From contig NC_088787.1 of NCBI RefSeq assembly GCF_949628265.1, forward strand, positions 36,940,844 to 37,004,843: 64,000 nucleotides of DNA, read 5' to 3'. Under the pieces are notes generated by a model that was not told the DNA's origin, searched no databases, and was given only the letters and a program-made list of their open reading frames with translations. Source of the stretch: Cloeon dipterum (lineage: Eukaryota; Arthropoda; Insecta; Ephemeroptera; Baetidae). Of this stretch, positions 11,032 through 22,000 are shown one piece after another. A program made the position numbers and the translations under genes. Positions within the stretch are counted from its first letter, which is position 1; every line of letters begins with the position of its first letter.

Positions 11032-12069
11032 ACACTCAAAAAAAAAATACTTATTTGATCACCAAAAATTGATGCTCTGTGTGATCACCGCCTTAAAACT
11101 GATCATTTGAGCGCGAGCGTTGCTTCTGCTCAAGTGATCACGAAAAGCTCGCCTCTGCTCAACTGATCACGAAAATCTTACCGTGCTCTCCGACTTGCAG
11201 TGGCCGCCGGCTGGACAATGCGAGAGCTCGCAAATGCAGATATTTTGCCTTCCCATTTAATTTTCCTAATGATTTTGGTCCCCGCCATGATGATTGAAGT
11301 ATATAAACAAAACAAACACGCGTGAATGCAGTGCTTGGATTCTTTGCAGATTACGTTTTAAACACTCCGATCAAATATCACAGGTATTTTATTTTGAATT
11401 TATTTGCGTCGGACATCGTTTCAACTTATCTGAGTTTACTTCGAAAAAATGTGCTGGAGGCTTGGAACGCGTGTAATTGTCTAATTAAGTTTAAGTTTCA
11501 GTTCACTCCGTTTCTCACACCTACAAAGACATCTCCGGAACACCTACTTGACCAGCTGTTATGACCAGTTGTTGACGTTTTGTGTGTGCAAACTTAATAA
11601 TTGTTCGTCGGTCGGTTCTTTCCTGAATTTGGATTCATCGAAGGAAATTTTGGACAGGCACGTAATGGACGTTTTGTTGGAGGGAAGAGCAAAAATCGAA
11701 TCAGATAAGTTGATGGCCCTTTATTAAAATATTGAAAGTAAAATGCACTGTGCATATGAATTTATTGGATAGCTGAAAGCTTGACAATTTTATTTAAAAT
11801 TATGACGATGCTTTGTGATCTTTTAATGTGTTTCAGGGCATCGTTTTTCCTGAGAGTGAGAGTGCTGAATTTTCTTCTTGCAGGGTTCTCTTCGAGTCTT
11901 TCCGTTCGCATCATCCAGCTTCTCAGGAATATAATTTAATTTATGCATCCTGTATCCTGTACTGCAATGTATGAATTTAAATGTGAAGAAATTATATTAA
12001 ACACTTTCTGTTTTTGAGGAAAATTATAAATTTAAAACACAAGGCTGTTCAGTTAAAGTAGTTTATTAT
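11032..12069 (+). repeat. Left terminal inverted repeat of the nested element
   Basis: Matches the inverted complement of 17663-18701 essentially throughout, including an identical 80-codon frame read outward-in from each end. Near the tip are several TGATCA palindromes (TTTGATCACC, GTGTGATCACCG, CTGATCATTTGAGC, AAGTGATCACG, AACTGATCACG), probable transposase or accessory-protein sites. Homology ends at GTTTATTAT. Confidence 0.9.
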
Positions 12070-12072
12070 ACT

Positions 12073-12078
12073 TTTATT
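12073..12078 (-). terminator. Poly(A) signal for the nested accessory gene
   Basis: TTTTATTTT on the plus strand gives AAAATAAAA on the transcribed strand, about 300 bases after the stop of the leftward gene and right at the inner border of the left inverted repeat. The rightward transposase has its signal at the mirror-image position. Confidence 0.5.
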
Positions 12079-12378
12079 TTCCTCCAAAATGCGCAGTTCT
12101 ACAATAAAATTGTAGCATTACACTACAGTTTTGTCTCTCATTTATACTGCAAATTTGTCAGTCTCTGCAGCTTGAAATAAATTATTCAGGGAATTTAAGC
12201 AATTTGTTTCTCACGCCCGCACCAGAAACAAACAGCAAAGTAACATTCTGTGTCTAACAAAATAAATATCCATTATATATATATCAGTACTTCTCGCCCA
12301 TGGCTTTGAAAATGAAAAGTTATCCCTGTGCGTTACGTAATTAGTTTAAATGAACTTGACTTGCATCTGATTTTATAA

Positions 12379-14791
12379 TTAACAGATATTTTTGAAGTTT
12401 GTGTTCAAAAATTGTTTTACCTTTGGAGAAATGTTAGGCACATTATTTTTGAGTACTACACGCTCCAGGAAGTGGTAGATATTCTTGGATTCATTTGGGT
12501 ACTCGCAACCAAATGCGTAGTATGAGCCCAGCAGCAGACCAAAGACTTGGAATGCTGAAGGATCATCAAAACAGCAGATGACCTTCCTCTCGGCAATAAG
12601 GTAAGTCTTGGTAACTTCGTCTTTAGAACTGATGTAAGTTGCGGAGATGGGTGCGCCAGCCATAATTTTGTTTGGCTTTGACGGCTTTTTTCCGTCGCCC
12701 AGCTATAAAAGTTTAAAAGTTGAAGACAATTTCAGGGACTGAAATTAAATTTCTTACCTCTTGAATGAGGAAAGCCGAGGGATGCTTTAAGGTGTAGCTT
12801 GGCTCGAGTTCCAGCTCGAGCTTGTGCAGGAGTCTTAGTTTTGTTGCTTCTGAGTCAATTTCTGCACCATAGTACTGTCCCAGATGCTCAATTAGGATAT
12901 CAAACTCTATTTTCAAGTCGTCCATAGTTTTCTTCAGACACAGTTCAAACTCCTTTATGATCTGAAAAAAATGTTACAAATAAAGGTTTAACCACAATAA
13001 GTGCGTATTTTACCACATTGGCGTCGTTTGTAAAGTTTGGCCAAGCAGCGACGATTTCCTTCACAGATTGAAATCCATTCAATTTATCCCTGCGAGAGTC
13101 AAAGAACGTGGGCAAGTGCAGAATGATGTCTTCCGGAGAAGCTTTTCTCTTGCTCAGAATGGAGCAGGGATCATCTGTTATAAACCCAAAAGAGATTTGG
13201 CCAAATAATAAAAGTGTTAATGCGACTACTATTTAATTCCAAACCTGGATCCAGAGCTTCTAAAGCTTTTCTCTTTTTCCCAGCACCTTGAGCTGCAACA
13301 TTTGAGCTGCTCGTTGAATTAATCCCAGTTGATGCATCATCGGAGCTGCTAATAATTAATAAGATGACTAATAATTCAATTATTTTGCAATTCACCTGGT
13401 GCTTGCTGGCCTACTTAAGTAGTACTCAATAGAACCCTTTTTTATTTTTGTTTCTGTTTCTGGTGTTTGCTGGTTTGCTTCTCGGCGCCTTCTCGTATTT
13501 CTCACGTAGTTTGTAATCATAATTTGAAGGATATCCTATAATCAGCAATCGAATACAATACACATCATATAAAAGGGGACGTCAGTTATTGGTAAGCTTA
13601 TAATAACCATTTTTAAAACAACATAATATCATATATAAATTTAAAAAAAATACTCACACCAATTTTCTTCTGAGGATCAGTATTTCCAGTTGAGACTTTT
13701 TCTAGCTCTGGAAAGTGGTTCAACAAGAACAAGACAAACAGTTCAATGTCCTTCTTTACAGGGTGGGCCTAAAGAGAAAGCAGGTGGTCACCGACTTCAT
13801 GGATGAATGGCATGGTATCTTCCTGGACTTTCCCATTCTTGATCATGTTGGAGACTCTTTGGCTGAATACAGGAAGAGGAATATCTTCGTATCTAATGGA
13901 AGACGGTCCTGACTTTGGCTTGGTGATTTTTTTGGGCTTAAGCAGAGACTGCTCCTGATCGTCTAGAGTCATCCAATAAGTAGCATTTTTTGATGCGTCA
14001 TAATCCTGCTCCTGCTGGATAGATAATTAGCTATGCTATAAAACATGTATATTTATTGCATAAAAAATATTTCGCAATGTAATAAAAATCAAATTATTTG
14101 TAATAACTCAAAATTTGATTGAACCAAAAAGACATATTTTATAGGTGAGAAGAGGGAATACCTCGTTCACGTCCTCTGTTATTTCAGCAGGGTTGATGAA
14201 TTCAACGACGATGCTTCCAGCAGCAAGTTCTGCAGATCCAGCAGTTTCCCCAGTGGTCTAAAAATATAATTTTTGGTAATAAAAATTTAATTGCTATGAA
14301 TTTTTTCACACGTAATTTATTCTGTCTGCGTAATACAAATATAATCTGTATATTAAGCAACGAAATCTTACCTGGATATTGTTAGCTTCAGGAGGCTCCT
14401 TGATAGGAGAGTTTTTAGCGACAAATTGAAGCTCCAAAGTGCAGTTGTTTGGCAAAACTACTTTGGGTGTCAATTGGGCCAGTCCCCCCAAATCTGTCTC
14501 GTGGTAAAAGAAAACTGGGAAATGTGTGTCCAATTTGGATTTCAAATTAGGGTCGATCAGTGACACTTCTTGAAATGCTGCAACCGCTTCTTCATAATCA
14601 CTTTTCATTGATTGATCACTCGTAAAAACTGGAAGGCTACGTGGCACTTTTCCTGGCACTTTGATCCAAAATTTCTTCATTTTGCCTGTTCCTTGCCCTT
14701 TGAAAGGAAAAGTGAGGAAAATTTCATGTTTTTCTCCACAGTCAACAAAGTACACACGCTTGCGCATACCAGATATCAGGTGCACAAACAA
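12379..14791 (-). pseudogene. CACTA accessory protein, eight exons, one internal stop
   Basis: Eight exons with GT-AG borders and matching phases can be read leftward: 14791-14372, 14257-14162, 14014-13658, 13535-13396, 13348-13245, 13174-13014, 12961-12758 and 12702-12379, about 600 residues. The fourth part is rich in Arg/Lys and Ser. The C-terminal third has helical segments and ends with VICCFDDPSAFQVFGLLLGS, YYAFGCEYPNESKNIYHFLE, a pattern I associate with 'SAMD3-like' proteins that accompany EnSpm-type elements in animals. No SAM domain is obvious. A TAG at 13771-13769 interrupts exon 3 although the frame continues sensibly after it, so this copy is probably inactive. Its role, possibly binding the element's ends, is inferred from context. 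Confidence 0.65.
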
Positions 14792-15370
14792 AATTAATTA
14801 AAGCGAAACTAAATTTTTAAACAATGTATGCTGATTTAAATATATTTTATTACACGTTTTCCACTATTTACATATTAAGTTTTGCAATTTTTGGTATAGT
14901 GAGAAATATTTTCTTTCTTATAGAATAGGTTTAAAAATTAATTTCAATTAAAAGGGTTTGTTCACTTCACGTTGGCACATGAATTATTATTTGTTGTTTT
15001 ATTTTTGTTGGCACCACATGACTAAAATAATCGTAAATAATACGGTTCTTTGCATAAAAAACTGGCATATGATGTTTCGATAACACAATAATAATTAATA
15101 TCATTCACACACGCTCTTTTCTTCCATAAGAGGTAAATCCACCGAAAATTCGCTTTTCTAATTTAATTTAAAACTTCGAATTTAATACCCAACAAGCAAT
15201 TTGAAAATGTCAGTAAAATTAATTAAATGACGAGCACCTTAGCTTTTCATTATTATATAATTGGCGTTTCAGAAACACAACTTTTAGGATTTTTTTTACA
15301 AATGTATTCAATATAAAATGATTTTTATGTCAGTAACAAAATTTTCCTTTAAACTTTTAGGAAGTAAACA
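14792..15370. promoter_or_regulatory. Shared intergenic region between divergent nested-element genes
   Basis: About 580 AT-rich bases separate the two start codons, which point away from each other, so both promoters must lie here or in 5' non-coding exons. An acceptor-like TTTTAG at 15355-15360, just before the transposase ATG, suggests that gene has a non-coding first exon. No clear TATA or initiator motif stands out. Confidence 0.4.
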
Positions 15371-17629
15371 ATGGACGAAGACGGAAAAAGTCAATTTCTG
15401 GTCAAGAAAAAATTTGTAAAGATGATATTGGAGCTCAAAGAAAATCACCACATGAATGAAAGTGGAACTAGCTTGATTAGCAGCACGCTAATGGAAATTC
15501 TAGAATGGTTTCTGGAGGAGTTGGAGGTTGTTTGATTAATTAATTTTTTAATTTGGTTCGAAAATTGACTTTATTTTTATGTTTAGGCTAAGCTTGTCCA
15601 AGAGTCGTCTGATATCCATGCTGAAGCCTTTAGCTTAGTGAAGCAGCAAGGCAGAAAACTCATCATGAACAGCCCTCTTCTAGAAGTTAATACCGAGCAC
15701 AAAATCAAGAAATATCTGCTGGATAAATGTGGACTCGTCAAGCCACAAGAGATTGTTTTGGGAAGTGAGTACAACGTCGAAGTGCAAAGCGATTCTGAAA
15801 CTATTTCTGAAGCAGAAGAAAAGGCAATGATTGTCCCAATGGTTGAACAGTTAACCCAGCTCTTTACCAATCGCGAAATTTACAATTATACATTCACGGC
15901 GCCTGTAAATCAAAGCTCAGACAACGTCATCAGAAATGCCAAAGACGGTTCAGTCTACAAAAACCACCGAATCTGCCAATTATATCCAGATGCCTTGCTC
16001 ATTCAACTTTACATTGATGACGTTGAAATGGTGAACCCTTTGGGATCCCACACGAAGAAAAACAAAATCACCGTCTTCTATTGGAACTTACTCAATCTAC
16101 CCAATCATATGAGATCTTCGCTCAAAGCAATTAACCTGTATGGTTTTGCCCTTTCAACCAGCATTAAAAAATTCGGGTACCAAGAGATGCTCAGAAATTT
16201 CCTTCAGACGATTCAGCAGTTAGAGACACCAGATGGGCTATTGATCAGACTGGGAAATGAGCCAGTAATTCTGCACGGAACATTGATTTCAGTTTCGGGT
16301 GATGGATTGGCATTGAACGAAATTGGTGGCTTCAAAAGTATTGGATCATTGACCTTTAAATTCTGCCGCAACTGTGACTTGGATCGAAATGAAATTTTCA
16401 AATCCTTTGTTGAAAGGAATATTCGTGCTTTCCCCCAACACAAAGAACGAGTCAAAAAGATCCAGGCAGAGCCAACAAAGATTGTTCGAGATGAAATGTG
16501 CAAAACATATGGCATTAACGGGGAATCAATCTTCAGCACTCTCCAGAACTTTGACATCACCAAGGGCCTCCCGCAGGACCTGATGCACAACCTCTTGGAA
16601 GGAGTTCAAGAGGTTGAAATCAGGGCCTTGCTGTTCCGGCTAATAGAAGATTTCAAAGTTTTGACCTACCAAAATTTAAACCATCTCCTGAAATCATTTC
16701 CGTACCCAGAAAGTCTAAAATCTAGTAAACCATCCCCAATTGACCGAGCTCATGTTGTGTCAGGAAAGCTCCGTCAAAGTGCAAGTCAAATGATTAGTCT
16801 TCTCTGCGTCATGCCTTTCCTTTTGGAACCATACCATGATGACCAAACAGCAAGTTTCATAGACAACTTCATATTGCTGGCAAAAATCAGCAACATTTTG
16901 CTTTCATTTGAAGTGGACAGGCCAACCCTTGACCTTTCTAGGTATATGATCGAAAAGCACCATTCGCGTTACCAAACGCTGTACCCTGAATTTCCCATGA
17001 CACCCAAATTTCATCTTATGATCCACGCGCCGTCGGTAATCGAACAGTTCGGTCCCGTTCGGGAAACCTGGACGATGAGATTTGAAGGCCTTAATGCTAT
17101 CGTTTCAAAAATCGGAGAGGAAACGAGAAATTTTCAGCATGTGACGAAAACACTAGCCAATAGATTTCAGTCCAAAAAGTGCCTTGATTTAGATTTTGGA
17201 AACCCAAATTTCCGATCTTTGGGAGACAAAACGTTTTGTCCAGCAGTTACTCACAAAGTAGAATTGAAAACACAACTGATGGGTGTTGAAATTTCAAGGC
17301 AATTGAAGAACGCCACAGAAGTGTCACAAACCAATAAAATCTTCATTCAAAACAACGACTTACGTGAGGATTCAATTTTACTGGTACAGGATGGCACTGA
17401 TACATTGCCTGTATTTGGCCGAGTGAGAAACATTTTTGTTTCAAATGACGAATGTGCCTTTCTGATGCAGGCGTTTGAAACAATTTGCTTCAATTACCTG
17501 ACAAATTCTTATGAAGTTTTAGAGACTGACAAATTTGCTGTAATCAATCAAACCAAATTACCGTACTTGCACCCACTTCCATGTATAAAAATGAGGGGCA
17601 AAACAAGTGTCATGTTACAATACTATTGA
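15371..17629 (+). CDS. CACTA/EnSpm-like transposase of the nested element
   Basis: Exon 1 (15371-15526, 52 codons) joins exon 2 (15587-17629) in phase across a 60-bp GT-AG intron, giving about 732 residues with no stops. Family motifs in order are ITVFYWNLLNLPNHMRSSLK, ISVSGDGLALNEIGGF, cysteines at FCRNCDLD, FDITKGLPQDLMHNLLEGVQ, and PKFHLMIHAPSVIEQFGPVR, then TWTMRFEGLNAIVSKI and NFQHVTKTLANRFQ. These blocks are typical of animal EnSpm-type transposases; the Asp/His/Glu in the DLMH...EG block and the Asp in SGDG are candidate catalytic residues. It should cut and reinsert the element at its inverted ends. The neighbouring accessory gene is divergent. This is the only intact transposase in the window. 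It belongs to a different subfamily from the outer one. Confidence 0.8.
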
Positions 17630-17651
17630 AGAACTGAGTATGTTGGAGAAT

Positions 17652-17670
17652 GAAAATAAAAGATAATAAA
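17652..17670 (+). terminator. Poly(A) signals after the nested transposase
   Basis: GAAAATAAAAG followed by ATAATAAAC gives two AATAAA-type signals about 25-40 bases after the stop codon, at the inner edge of the right inverted repeat. Transcripts from both genes therefore end at the repeat borders. Confidence 0.6.
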
Positions 17671-18701
17671 CTACTTTAACTGAACAGCCTTGTGTTTTAA
17701 ATTTATAATTTTCCTCAAAAACAGAAAGTGTTTAATATAATTTCTTCACATTTAAATTCATACATTGCAGTACAGGATACAGGATGCATAAATTAAATTA
17801 TATTCCTGAGAAGCTGGATGATGCGAACGGAAAGACTCGAAGAGAACCCTGCAAGAAGAAAATTCAGCACTCTCACTCTCAGGAAAAACGATGCCCTGAA
17901 ACACATTAAAAGATCACAAAGCATCGTCATAATTTTAAATAAAATTGTCAAGCTTTCAGCTATCCAATAAATTCATATGCACAGTGCATTTTACTTTCAA
18001 TATTTTAATAAAGGGCCATCAACTTATCTGATTCGATTTTTGCTCTTCCCTCCAACAAAACGTCCATTACGTGCCTGTCCAAAATTTCCTTCGATGAATC
18101 CAAATTCAGGAAAGAACCGACCGACGAACAATTATTAAGTTTGCACACACAAAACGTCAACAACTGGTCATAACAGCTGGTCAAGTAGGTGTTCCGGAGA
18201 TGTCTTTGTAGGTGTGAGAAACGGAGTGAACTGAAACTTAAACTTAATTAGACAATTACACGCGTTCCAAGCCTCCAGCACATTTTTTCGAAGTAAACTC
18301 AGATAAGTTGAAACGATGTCCGACGCAAATAAATTCAAAATAAAATACCTGTGATATTTGATCGGAGTGTTTAAAACGTAATCTGCAAAGAATCCAAGCA
18401 CTGCATTCACGCGTGTTTGTTTTGTTTATATACTTCAATCATCATGGCGGGGACCAAAATCATTAGGAAAATTAAATGGGAAGGCAAAATATCTGCATTT
18501 GCGAGCTCTCGCATTGTCCAGCCGGCGGCCACTGCAAGTCGGAGAGCACGGTAAGATTTTCGTGATCAGTTGAGCAGAGGCGAGCTTTTCGTGATCACTT
18601 GAGCAGAAGCAACGCTCGCGCTCAAATGATCAGTTTTAAGGCGGTGATCACACAGAGCATCAATTTTTGGTGATCAAATAAGTATTTTTTTTTTTGAGTG
18701 T
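17663..18701 (-). repeat. Right terminal inverted repeat of the nested element
   Basis: Inverted counterpart of 11032-12069, about 1,039 bp, differing mainly by one base in the terminal A-run. It is followed directly by the ACT target duplication. Confidence 0.9.
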
Positions 18702-19043
18702 ACTTTCACTCATCTGTGAAACTGACAATTCAAACTCATGTTCAAGTCTGTTCGATTCTGTGCAACACTCTTTAATTGATTCTGAAACTCCTGCCATTGG
18801 CATAGAATCGAAGAGACTTGAATTTGAGTTTGAATTGTCAGAGTCTGCATTGCAAGAGGATAAATCATTAGATCTAAGGCCGATTTCACAGTCATGTTCG
18901 TTTGCAATTTCTTCAGCAGATTCGCTCTTCTCATCAGAACTTTTTGTATCTGTGTTAGATAAAGAGGACTTACAAATAATTTGGTTCAGCAACCTTTTCC
19001 TCTCTCTTCGTCTTGCTGCTCTCACAGCGTCGGTGCCCAACAT
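18702..19043 (-). pseudogene. Outer CACTA transposase, N-terminal part
   Basis: ATG at 19043 opens a frame starting MLGTDAVRAARRRERKRLLN and continuing through a Ser/Asp/Glu-rich stretch to FELSVSQMSES. The AGT codon for the last Ser is exactly the duplicated ACT in reverse. Across the nested element the frame continues at 11031 with SISNENANSLPCSESE. The basic start followed by an acidic linker is usual for these transposases. The ATG lies 10 nt after the stop of the upstream gene (19056-19054), so the two proteins must come from alternative splicing, reinitiation or separate transcripts. Confidence 0.7.
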
Positions 19044-19053
19044 GTTTGTTATA

Positions 19054-22000
19054 CTATTCAGAATCGAAGGACGAGTCGTGAGTGTTCTGTGCGGTGGCCT
19101 GCTTGTACATCATATCAACGTCTTCACCACTGTCGATTGCCTCTTGGTACTGGGCGATTGGATGAGCACTCCGAGCTGAGAGCTCACCAACTTGAACTGA
19201 CTGCTGCTGCTGCACATTGTTTGATTCATCTGAAAAATAAAAATTTAAAACATAAGTTTATGTTGCGGCGAATATACTCAATCACATTGCAATAATAATA
19301 GCGAGAGTCAACTGGAATATTCCCTATGAGCTATAAATTTTTTAAATATTGCTTTTTTAATAATATTTTAATTTAATACAGTAATATTTAAAAAAAATAA
19401 CATAGAAAACTAAATATTTTAAATATTTAGCAATTTTTTTATTATTTCTTTTGCTAAATATTATAAATAATATTTGACATTGTTTGTTTAATATTTATAT
19501 AGCGAATATTTATAAAACCATTTGCAAATATTGGTGAAACTAAAAAAAATGAATTTTGGCTAATTGTTCTCTATTCTGAACACATTCACATAATGATTTT
19601 TATAATAGGGCACATGAAGGTTTAAAGAGAAAATGAGATAAAAAAACAAATTCTTCTACCCAAAATTATTTTTGTATTCATGAACAAAACCAAAATTATA
19701 GTGCTGGCGGTGCAATATTTTTTTCAGAAAAAGCAAGTCGAAATATATTTTGACCATCGGTATAATATTCCTCATTTTTTAAATCCAAATTGATTATGAA
19801 ACAACAAAAACACTTTTTGGTCATAACATGACACGGCAATAATTGATATAAAAGTAATATCATACTGGTTTCCTGTTCGGATTCACTGTCTTCTACTGCC
19901 AAGGCTGCGGAACCTTCTTTGGTCAGCCTGTAGCTGAAACCCTGGTCGACGCACTTCGGAGTGCATGTGATGGAGTTGGAAGTGCAATATGACAGGACCG
20001 CGTCTGTAAATAACGTATATTATTAAATAGTGTGAGATATATTAACACGTTTTTCTATATCACGAGTGATCATTGTTTTTAAAGACGGTTTTTTTTTAGT
20101 TTTCCTAATTCCGCATAATGGTATACATTAATAAAAATATCATTTTCAATCAGCTTCTTATGTAGAAATAAGAAATAATGAGGAAAGATATCTTAAATTA
20201 AGTCAGTCAATAATACAAATCTAAATCTTACCCCTCAGAGTTTCGTAGACTTTGAATGCTTTGAACACGGTTTTCACCACTGTGTTCTTCCTCTTATTTT
20301 TCTTCTTGTGCTTCAGCACCAATCTGGACATCAACCCCTCCTTCAAACACTCTCTTAAGGCAGCTGTGCACACCTGCCTAACAGTGGAACCGCTGAGATT
20401 CCTAAGAACATACTCAGCCTAGAAAAGCATGACAAATTAGATAATGCTGGTTAAATGAATGTAAATTAATTCTAACCAGAAGTTTTTCCGCAGTTTTGTC
20501 CAACTCGAGCTTGTCAGAGAGTTCGTGCAGGCCGTTTAAATCCACAAGCGGTAGATTAATCCCGGCTTCAGCAAGATCAGCTCTTTTGATGAACACTGTA
20601 GGATTTCCTTGCATGATTTTTGCCAATATTTGAATAATTTTATCCGAGCAGCGTTGCAAGGAACGGGTAGCGACATTCTTGTCAGCAGAGTCTTTCACCA
20701 TCACATCAAGGGTCACACCTATGTTTAAAAAGAAAAATTCAATATAACATTAACTTGCAAAAATTTATCATTCTTACTTTGAGACCGGAGGAGCTCTTCA
20801 ACTTTGTTTAGTTTTCTACAGATCACCTCGTAATTGGTAAGTTTTTGGGGCAATTTTTTAAATCCAGCTGTTAGTAAAACGAACACATTTTAAAAATGGC
20901 ATGAATACTGACCCCCAACATCTGCATTTGATCCGGAGGTTTGACTTATGACCTCAAAGTCTGCTGTTCCATGACCTGCTTCAAGTTGTGCGCCACTTGC
21001 AGTTGGCAATGGGGACTCAGTGCGAAGTATTGAGGTGGGAGATTCAGCAGACTCTAGAAAAATTAGTTAATTTAAATTCCATTTAATCTTTAGTTCTCAG
21101 ATATTATTACCTTCCCCTAGTAACCACTCAATGGTGATTCAAATTTGAATCAAGGCTGACATTCAAGGGCGTCAAACCTGATTCAAGGTTGACGTCAAGA
21201 TTGATTCAATATCTGGAATGGTCCTTTTTTTCTTTGATCCGGACTTCAATCAATCTTGAATTTCAAAGGTGGCCAAAAATTCCCCTTGCGGGTATTACAC
21301 TGTTTTCGCATTGTTTTTCGGTAAATCGCTTTTCTAACCAAAGTTTGTTTTCCTTGACGTCAAGACAAAATCAAAAAAGTATCAAGGCTGAATTTCAAAA
21401 TTAAAACAGATGGTTTAAATCTTTCAAAATTCAATTAATATTTTATTCATTTCATATCATAACATACATTTTAACTATTAATATACATTGTTGTTATCCA
21501 CTGACCAGTTGTAATAACCCTTAGTGTTCGAAGCCGCCAACAGATGGCGAAACCATTAAGACTTAAACATTAGGCAACTCCGCTGCGTTTTCAGACTCAA
21601 TCTAGTTACCGTGCGATCTTAATTAAATATGATTTCTTTTGACGTGCTCAAAACGAAAATTGATTTAGCCAATCACCGTAGAAACGTGAAAAACTTATTT
21701 GAAATAAAAAATTTTTTCCAACGTTTCTACGGCGAATGGCTAGACTGATTTTAGTTTTGAGCACATCAAAAGTGAGCATAATGAATTAAGAATGCATGGT
21801 AGCTAGATTGAGTCTGTAAACGCAGTAGAAGTGCAATAAAACTGAATTTTTAAGAAATTTTATGGTTGCGCCATCTGATGGTGGCTTCGAACACCGGGTT
21901 TATACAACTAGTCAATAGAGATCTGCCAATTAAATTTAAGTATATATAGTTACAATACTTTACATCAAACCAAGTAAGCGTAATTTGCCTCAAAATGTTG

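Larger units (their letters stand above)
11032..18701 (+). mobile_element. Nested CACTA/EnSpm-like transposon with 1.04-kb inverted repeats, 7,670 bp
   Basis: The element begins ACACTCAAAAAAAAAA and ends with the inverted complement. It is flanked by a 3-bp ACT duplication and carries terminal inverted repeats of about 1,040 bp that are almost identical. Two divergent genes fill the interior: a leftward accessory gene (14791-12379) and a rightward transposase (15371-17629). A 3-bp duplication, a CACT-containing terminus and an EnSpm-like transposase all point to the CACTA superfamily. The near identity of the long repeats and the nearly intact transposase suggest recent insertion. Confidence 0.85.

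Noticed and set aside
11294..11564. 80- and 60-codon ORFs in the inverted repeats (and copies at 18168-18438)
   Set aside because: Present twice because of the repeats, overlapping in two frames and without any motif; probably not coding.
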